A DNA stretch of 64,000 bases. Origin: Corynebacterium minutissimum (GTDB lineage: Bacteria > Actinomycetota > Actinomycetes > Mycobacteriales > Mycobacteriaceae). Numbering within the stretch: position 1 is the first letter of the stretch; each line of letters starts with the position of its first letter. Made by a program: the position numbers and the translations under genes. Below, in pieces: positions 58,906 through 64,000 of the stretch. Location: positions 1,240,001 to 1,304,000 of the forward strand of contig NZ_CP069533.1 in the NCBI RefSeq assembly GCF_016889765.1, given 5' to 3'. The notes beneath the pieces were generated by a model. It was not told the DNA's origin, did not search any database, and worked only from the letters and a program-made list of their open reading frames with translations.

Positions 58906-59754
58906 CTATCCTTCCAGTTCCGCGAAAATCTCCGGGCTCACGCCAATAGCACCTGTGGTGGGGTGCGGCGTGTAATCACCGCGCTTGTCCAGCTCGCGTG
59001 CAGCGGCGGCGTACGCGCGGGCGCCTGTCGACGACGGGTCATAAGCGATAACTGTCTTACCATAGCCCGGCGCCTCTGAAACGCGCACGGAACGCGGGAT
59101 AACGTTGCCCAGGACCACGGCACCGAACTGTTCGCGGACCTCATCTGCTACCTGCTGGGCCAACTTGGTGCGGGCATCAAACATGGTGAGCAGGACGCCA
59201 GAAATGTGGAGATCCTCGTTGAGATGCTCCCGAATCATGGAAATATTGCCCAACAGCTGGCCCACGCCCTCCAGGGCGTAGTACTCGCACTGGATGGGGA
59301 TAATGACCTCTTCAGCACACGACATTGCGTTGATGGTGAGCAGGCCTAGAGAGGGCGGGCAGTCAATGAAGACGTACTCGAAGCCATGCTCCTCTAGGAA
59401 GCCCTTGTGGAGGGCATCGTAGAGGCGGAATTCGCGGCGCACAAGGGACACCATTTCGATCTCCGCGCCAGCCAAATCAATGGTGGCAGGGATGCAGTAC
59501 AGATTCTCATTGTCGGGGGAGTGCTGCATGGCGTCATTGGCCGTGCAGTCTCCCAAGAGGACCTCGTAGCTGGACTGCGTCCCAGAGGTATGTTCCGCGC
59601 CTACGGCGGTGGAGGCGTTGCCCTGCGGGTCCAGGTCGATCACCAGTACCTTCTTGCCGGCGTCAGCGAGCGCGGCGGCAAGGTTCACGGCGGAGGTGGT
59701 TTTACCCACGCCACCTTTCTGGTTCGCAATGGTGATAAGACGAGGATGAGTCAT
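58906..59754 (-). CDS. parA: Chromosome-partitioning ATPase ParA
   Basis: A 282-residue deviant Walker ATPase. Seen: NQKGGVGKTTSAVNLAAAL near residues 11-29 with the signature Lys, VIDLDPQGNAS near 39-49 and FIDCPPSLG near 129-137. It moves ParB-parS complexes. It starts directly at MTHPRLITIANQKGG, with no long N-terminal extension, 10 bp after rsmG. Confidence 0.95.
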   Translation of the reverse strand: MTHPRLITIANQKGGVGKTTSAVNLAAALADAGKKVLVIDLDPQGNASTAVGAEHTSGTQSSYEVLLGDCTANDAMQHSPDNENLYCIPATIDLAGAEIEMVSLVRREFRLYDALHKGFLEEHGFEYVFIDCPPSLGLLTINAMSCAEEVIIPIQCEYYALEGVGQLLGNISMIREHLNEDLHISGVLLTMFDARTKLAQQVADEVREQFGAVVLGNVIPRSVRVSEAPGYGKTVIAYDPSSTGARAYAAAARELDKRGDYTPHPTTGAIGVSPEIFAELEG

Positions 59755-59764
59755 GCCGTCTACT

Positions 59765-60394
59765 TTAGTTCACGCGCGGGACACGGATAATCGTGGTGCC
59801 GTGAATGGTCATGACCTCGGCTTTTCCGCCACCGGCACGCTTAATATCCGCGGCATCGCGCTCCAGTTCCTCGTGCACCGAGGAGCCCTTGAGAGCGATC
59901 ATCTCGCCGCCCTTGCGCACCAGCGGCAGGGACCACTTGGCCAGCTTGCCCAGCGGGGCCACCGCGCGGGAGGTCACGATATCCGCGCCCTTAACGGCTT
60001 TCTTCACTGGGCCTTCTTCAGCACGGCCACGGATGACGGTGACGTTATCGAGGCTCAGAAGGTCGACGACCTCGCTGAGGTAGGTCGAGCGCTTCAACAG
60101 CGGCTCGATGAGAGTGATCGTCAGGTCGGGGCGTGCAATGGCGAGCGGGATTCCGGGCAAGCCGGCGCCACTGCCGACGTCGATAAGCGTAGCGTTCTGC
60201 GGCATCACCTCCGCGACCACAGCGCAGTTGATGAGGTGGCGCTCCCACAGGCGCGGGACCTCGCGGGGGCCAATAAAACCACGAGTGGACCCGTCCGTGG
60301 CGAGTGAATCGTGATACTTCTGCGCGAGCGGAAGACGCGATCCAAAGACGTCAGACGGGTCCAGTGGCACAGTGTCGGATACGGTGTCGGTCAC
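59765..60394 (-). CDS. rsmG: 16S rRNA (guanine-N7) methyltransferase
   Basis: A 209-residue SAM-dependent enzyme that methylates G527 of 16S rRNA. Seen: PRLWERHLINCAVVAEVMP and the SAM loop LIDVGSGAGLPGIPLAIARPD near residues 70-90, then RAEEG and VTSRAVAPLGKL. Also called gidB. Its loss gives low-level streptomycin resistance in other bacteria. It lies 21 bp after yidC. Confidence 0.95.
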   Translation of the reverse strand: MTDTVSDTVPLDPSDVFGSRLPLAQKYHDSLATDGSTRGFIGPREVPRLWERHLINCAVVAEVMPQNATLIDVGSGAGLPGIPLAIARPDLTITLIEPLLKRSTYLSEVVDLLSLDNVTVIRGRAEEGPVKKAVKGADIVTSRAVAPLGKLAKWSLPLVRKGGEMIALKGSSVHEELERDAADIKRAGGGKAEVMTIHGTTIIRVPRVN

Positions 60395-60415
60395 TGTGAA
60401 AACTCCTGGGTAGTT

Positions 60416-61402
60416 CTAGTTATTCTTGCGGCGCTGCTTCTTAGAGCGGTTGTCCTTCTTGCGAGCGCCCGGCTTCGGAGCAGAGGTGCGCTTGAGCTCA
60501 GCCTTGGCAGCTGCCTCCTCTTCCTCCTCGCGGTCCATCTTGGCGTACACGATACGCGTCTGGAAGAAGGTCCACACGGTGTTAGCCAGCATGTAGAAGA
60601 GCAGACCGATGGGCCAAATGAAGCCGGAGAAAATCAGCATGGCCGGCATAAACCACAGCATCATCTTGTTCATCATGGCCATCTGCTGCTGCATCATTTC
60701 CGCATTCTGACCCTGCGGCGTAGCCGTCTTACCAGCAGCGCGACGAGCCTCCTGGCGGTTCAGAGTCATACGCGCGTTGAAGTGCGTGAGCACCGCAATG
60801 ATGGCAATCAGCGGCACGATAATAAGCGCTGCCTGCGTTGTCGTGGTGCTCTTGACAATCTCCAGCCCTGAGTTAAGACGTAGGTTAGCCACGAGCGGAA
60901 CGCCGAAGATCTTGGCATCCACGAACTCCTTGACCAATTCCGGCTTGAAGATGTAGTTCGCGATGGAGGCGTTCATCTCTTCCGACATGGCACCACCTGC
61001 CGGGTGGCCAATGCCACCGGCGACGGCCACGGTTCGGTCGAAGGAGCGCAGCACGTGGAACAGACCAATGAACATCGGAATCTGGGCGAACATAGGCAAG
61101 CAGCCCGCTACCGGGCGCACACCAGATTCCTTGTAGATGCGCTGCATCTCCTGCGCTGCCTTGGTCTGATCATTGGCGTATTTGGTGCGCAGTTCTTGGA
61201 TTTGCGGCTGGATCTCCTGCATCTTGCGTGAGGAGCGCAGCTGCGTGATGGTCGGCTTGACCATGAGCGCTTTCAGCGTCCACGTCAGCAGGACGATGGC
61301 GATGATCCACGTTCCGCCCCAACCGGAGTCGAGGACGAAGCTCAGAAGCCAATGCCAGAACCACAGAACGGCTGAGATTGGCCAATAGATGAAATTAAGC
61401 AC
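60416..61402 (-). CDS. yidC: Membrane protein insertase YidC
   Basis: A 328-residue Oxa1/YidC insertase with five to six hydrophobic segments. RSSRKMQEIQPQIQELRTKYANDQTKAAQEMQRIYKESG and GCLPMFAQIPMFIGLFHVLR are the family core; the C-terminus is basic (GARKKDNRSKKQRRKNN) for ribosome contact. There is no lipobox, as usual in actinobacteria. The jag/khpB gene that often follows yidC in other actinobacteria is absent: only 21 bp separate yidC from rsmG. Confidence 0.95.
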   Translation of the reverse strand: MLNFIYWPISAVLWFWHWLLSFVLDSGWGGTWIIAIVLLTWTLKALMVKPTITQLRSSRKMQEIQPQIQELRTKYANDQTKAAQEMQRIYKESGVRPVAGCLPMFAQIPMFIGLFHVLRSFDRTVAVAGGIGHPAGGAMSEEMNASIANYIFKPELVKEFVDAKIFGVPLVANLRLNSGLEIVKSTTTTQAALIIVPLIAIIAVLTHFNARMTLNRQEARRAAGKTATPQGQNAEMMQQQMAMMNKMMLWFMPAMLIFSGFIWPIGLLFYMLANTVWTFFQTRIVYAKMDREEEEEAAAKAELKRTSAPKPGARKKDNRSKKQRRKNN

Positions 61403-61411
61403 GAGTGTTGT

Positions 61412-61690
61412 TTACCTTCGATGTTGTTTGGTCGGTACCGGATCGAATCCGCCCGGATGCCAGGGCCCACACTTGCAGAGCCTGGCGACGGCCATGCCCA
61501 CTCCCTTGAGCGCTCCGTGCACGGAGATGGCCTCGAGGGCATAGGCACTGCATGTCGGTTCAAAACGACAGGTCGAAACCATCTTAAGGGGTGAGACATG
61601 CTTTTGGTAGAAGCGCACCCAGTGAACTAGGACTCGCCCGAAGCCGCGGGCAGGGGGAATCTCTTCTCCCTGGGAGTTTAGATATCCCAT
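61412..61690 (-). CDS. yidD: Membrane protein insertion efficiency factor YidD
   Basis: A 92-residue protein with the YidD signature YQKHVSPLKMVSTCRFEPTCSAYALEAI (about 28-55) and CGPWHPGGFDPVP near the end, including its conserved cysteines. It helps YidC. Its start overlaps the end of rnpA by 13 bp, and yidC follows after 9 bp. Confidence 0.93.
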   Translation of the reverse strand: MGYLNSQGEEIPPARGFGRVLVHWVRFYQKHVSPLKMVSTCRFEPTCSAYALEAISVHGALKGVGMAVARLCKCGPWHPGGFDPVPTKQHRR

Positions 61691-62046
61691 TTTGCTAGGG
61701 CTTTGCGGATATCGCGGGCAAGGCGCTCACTTGTTGCCTCGGCGCTGGCGGGCAGGGCTCGAATGACAATGTCAACATTCGGCGGAAGGGGAGTGCCATG
61801 AGCACCGTCCCTCATCACCGCCATGCACACATGACGAAGCCGCCGGGAGGTGCGGTGGCGAACCACGGCATTCCCGACGGCCTTCGAAACGATGAGGCCA
61901 AATCGCGGGCCAGTAGCCGCGATGGCGTCCTCACCAGTGTTGATGTGCATATGCACGACAACGGTGCGCGTGCCCGCCCGGCGTCCGCCCTTGATAGTCC
62001 GCCGAAATTGCCTCGGGGACGTGAGCTTGTGCTGGGCTGGAAGCAT
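61678..62046 (-). CDS. rnpA: Ribonuclease P protein component
   Basis: A 122-residue basic protein that supports the RNase P RNA in tRNA 5' maturation. Seen: MLPAQHKLTSPRQFRRTIKGGRR at the start, RFGLIVSKAVGNAVVRHRTSRRLRHV near 49-70 (the RNR-like motif) and VDIVIRALPASAEAT near 90-104. It lies 3 bp after rpmH. Confidence 0.95.
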   Translation of the reverse strand: MLPAQHKLTSPRQFRRTIKGGRRAGTRTVVVHMHINTGEDAIAATGPRFGLIVSKAVGNAVVRHRTSRRLRHVCMAVMRDGAHGTPLPPNVDIVIRALPASAEATSERLARDIRKALAKWDI

Positions 62047-62049
62047 GAA

Positions 62050-62193
62050 TTAAGCGGTGAGCTTAGCGCGACCCTTCTTGCGACGAGCTGCGACGATAGC
62101 GCGGCCAGCGCGGGTGCTCATGCGGGTGCGGAAGCCGTGCTTACGAGCACGACGACGGTTGTTCGGCTGGAAGGTACGCTTACCCTTTGCCAC
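62050..62193 (-). CDS. rpmH: 50S ribosomal protein L34
   Basis: A 47-residue protein whose sequence (MAKGKRTFQPNNRRRARKHG and on) is unmistakable L34. GTG 62193 follows AAGGAG with seven-base spacing. The frame continues upstream without meaning. It is the first gene of the minus-strand run leading away from oriC. Confidence 0.97.
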   Translation of the reverse strand: MAKGKRTFQPNNRRRARKHGFRTRMSTRAGRAIVAARRKKGRAKLTA

Positions 62194-62973
62194 GATTAAC
62201 TCCTTGAAGTTGTACGCAGATAGCTCAAACCCGCCGCGCGGCGCGGCTGGGCCTGAGCATCCACTGATGAATGGTGTTCGCGGGGATGAGGCTTCGCCCG
62301 GATAGCGCCATGCGGCGGGGCGAGGCAGTCCCACATGCAACATGTGCGTTATGCACTGCTGCGATAGACCATCACAGGTTACGTGACAGATGGGGCGTAG
62401 AACAAATCGACACACTGGGTGTACCCGAAATGACATCGATGTTTTTATCCCCAGCTAGAGCGCCACTTTTGGCCCTCATGCTGCGAGTCAACCCCAGACA
62501 CATCGCACCTTCACAGGGTTCGAATCAACCAGACCTACTGCATGCATAAAAAGTGCGTTAGACAGCCTCGGGACAACGCGGTAGAACTAAGGAATCAAAT
62601 TCCACAGCTACCCACAAGGTGTGGATAACTCTCAACTGAACCTTGAGACTTTTGCCGTATATGCAGGTCAGAGCCATTAAGGTACCGTTGGGAAGTTATC
62701 CACAGCCATGCGCTAGGCTGTGGATAAACCACCAATTCACACCTGTGGATAACTTTGTGGAAACCGAGGTGACGCACTAAAACATCGTGTGGAATCTTCG
62801 GTGGAAACCCGTGGAATTTCTTTTACTCTCTCAACAGTCCATCCGTCCGTCCCCCGATAATTACAAGAATCACTGCGCTACCCGCACAGTGGTCAAGTAC
62901 GTGGGTCGAGTACCTGCCCCGTGGCCTCTCACCACTGGCAGTGTGAACTCGAACTACATAGAAGGTAGGCGTC
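62194..62973. other. oriC region with DnaA boxes
   Basis: This 780-bp non-coding gap between divergent rpmH and dnaA holds four perfect DnaA boxes: TGTGGATAA at 62620-62628, 62719-62727 and 62744-62752, and TTATCCACA at 62696-62704. Several looser GTGGAA-type copies lie at 62755-62815. The boxes cluster in the half nearer dnaA. Promoters for rpmH and dnaA must also lie here. I see no coding frame worth calling. Confidence 0.88.
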
Positions 62974-64000
62974 TTGTCTGATCCGCAAGTGGCCCTCAGG
63001 GCCAGCTGGAAAGCAGTGGTCACTGATCTGCTGGCACAGTCTGAGCAACCCAACTCACATGTGCCGAACTTTACCCACAGCCAGCGGCTCAACTTGCAGC
63101 TCGTGGAACCCATCATGATCGGCGACGGATACGCCCTCATCGCCGCCCCACACGAAAACGCCAAGAATGTCATTGAGACCGAGCTAGGGGAGCACATCTC
63201 ACGTACCTTGTCCCAGCACATGGGCCGCCCCTGTTCCCTGGCCGTGACGATTACCGCCCAGCAGGCAGCGCCCGAGCAACCAGCAGCGTCTGCCCCTGCT
63301 GAAGTTGAACCAGACCCCACGCCCGAGCGCCCCATCCAAACTGAGGCACCCCAGTACGGCATGGACCACCAGTCTCAGCCGGCCCAGCCACAGCAACAGC
63401 AGCAGGCCACGAGGTGGGATTCCACCTACTCACCGGCCAGCCTGGACGAGCTAGCTCAGCACTACAGTGAACAGCAGGCCACTGCACCAGCCAGCTACCC
63501 GGAGGCAGCCGGTGCACGAATCCCCCGTGAGGAACCCGCGCACAACCCGAATCACGAGAAGTCCCTCAACCCGAAGCACACGTTTGAGAACTTCGTCATC
63601 GGTTCCTCCAACCGTTTTGCCAACGGCGCGGCCGTAGCCGTAGCGGAGAACCCCGCCCGCGCATATAACCCACTATTTATTTGGGGCGGTTCTGGTTTGG
63701 GCAAGACACACCTGCTCCACGCCGCCGGCAACTATGCCCAGGTGCTGCACCCAGGGCTGCGCGTGAAGTATGTGTCCTCGGAAGAGTTCACCAATGACTA
63801 CATCAATTCGCTGCGTGATGACCGCCAAGAATCCTTCAAGCGCCGCTACCGCAACTTGGACATCCTCATGGTGGATGACATTCAGTTCCTTGAGGGCAAG
63901 GAGTCCACGCAGGAGGAGTTCTTCCACACCTTTAATGCGCTTCACCAGGCGAACAAGCAGATTATCTTGTCCTCTGACCGTCCGCCGAAACAGCTGACGA
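62974..64000 (+). CDS. dnaA: Chromosomal replication initiator DnaA (5' part)
   Basis: The frame starts at TTG 62974 (SDPQVALRASWKAVVTDLL, domain I), with GAAGG upstream, and runs off the window after about 342 codons. Domain II is a long Pro/Gln/Ala linker (about 85-195) including a run of five Gln. Domain III begins NPKHTFENFVIGSSNRFA and has Walker A WGGSGLGKTHLLHA near 235-248 and Walker B LDILMVDDIQF near 296-306. Domain IV lies outside. DnaA opens oriC by binding the boxes just upstream and commonly regulates its own promoter. Confidence 0.96.
   Translation, partial: MSDPQVALRASWKAVVTDLLAQSEQPNSHVPNFTHSQRLNLQLVEPIMIGDGYALIAAPHENAKNVIETELGEHISRTLSQHMGRPCSLAVTITAQQAAPEQPAASAPAEVEPDPTPERPIQTEAPQYGMDHQSQPAQPQQQQQATRWDSTYSPASLDELAQHYSEQQATAPASYPEAAGARIPREEPAHNPNHEKSLNPKHTFENFVIGSSNRFANGAAVAVAENPARAYNPLFIWGGSGLGKTHLLHAAGNYAQVLHPGLRVKYVSSEEFTNDYINSLRDDRQESFKRRYRNLDILMVDDIQFLEGKESTQEEFFHTFNALHQANKQIILSSDRPPKQLT

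Overview
This window is from a Corynebacterium-type actinobacterial chromosome. It ends at the origin of replication. The last 8 kb carries parB, parA, rsmG, yidC, yidD, rnpA and rpmH on the minus strand, then a DnaA-box region and the 5' part of dnaA on the plus strand. Upstream lies the usual origin-proximal set: cca, a NUDIX hydrolase, a DUF6049 membrane protein, murJ with a pseudokinase tail, sigM, trxB, trxA and a CwlM-like amidase. Seven perfect GTTTCACGTGAAAC sites between 12.7 and 37.0 kb are the probable parS centromere, and one lies inside trpCF.

Layout. 0-1.3 kb: a zeta-type kinase with its small partner. 1.3-21.1 kb: a catabolic island. It holds an aldehyde dehydrogenase, an AraC regulator, a flavin amine oxidase, an APC permease, succinate semialdehyde dehydrogenase, the meta-cleavage genes hpaI, hpaH, hpaD and hpaE, a GntR regulator, an unusual FAH-RraA fusion, an MHS-type transporter and a phenol-hydroxylase-type flavoprotein. 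Read together these can take an aromatic amine such as tyramine or dopamine through 3,4-dihydroxyphenylacetate to pyruvate and succinate. The aromatic half is well supported; the amine substrate is an inference.

A 2.7 kb cassette (3747-6481) interrupts this island. It has perfect 20-bp terminal inverted repeats and a 6-bp GCTAGC duplication matching the NCTAGN target of IS481-family elements. It carries no intact transposase but holds a LysR regulator, an EamA exporter and a Rossmann-fold protein. Removing it rebuilds an araC stop that overlaps the amine oxidase stop. It looks like a mobile insertion cassette.

21.1-32.3 kb: a DUF4143 ATPase behind three 22-bp repeats; a TrpX-like ABC transporter whose permease has a one-base frameshift; then trpL (three Trp codons, attenuator) and trpE-G-D-CF-B-A. 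32.3-34.3 kb: five short hairpins at about 58-bp spacing next to a DUF222-HNH protein. 34.3-40 kb: transporters (DAACS, BASS, AzlCD), an SdpI-like protein, a Rieske lipoprotein and YqgE. 47-57 kb, among conserved genes: a YceI protein with an internal deletion, an AlbA_2/Schlafen-type protein behind 11-bp-phased operator-like repeats, an Abi-family remnant and a frameshifted DUF3800-like gene.

I see no rRNA, tRNA or CRISPR. All assignments come from reading the sequence; no database search was run.
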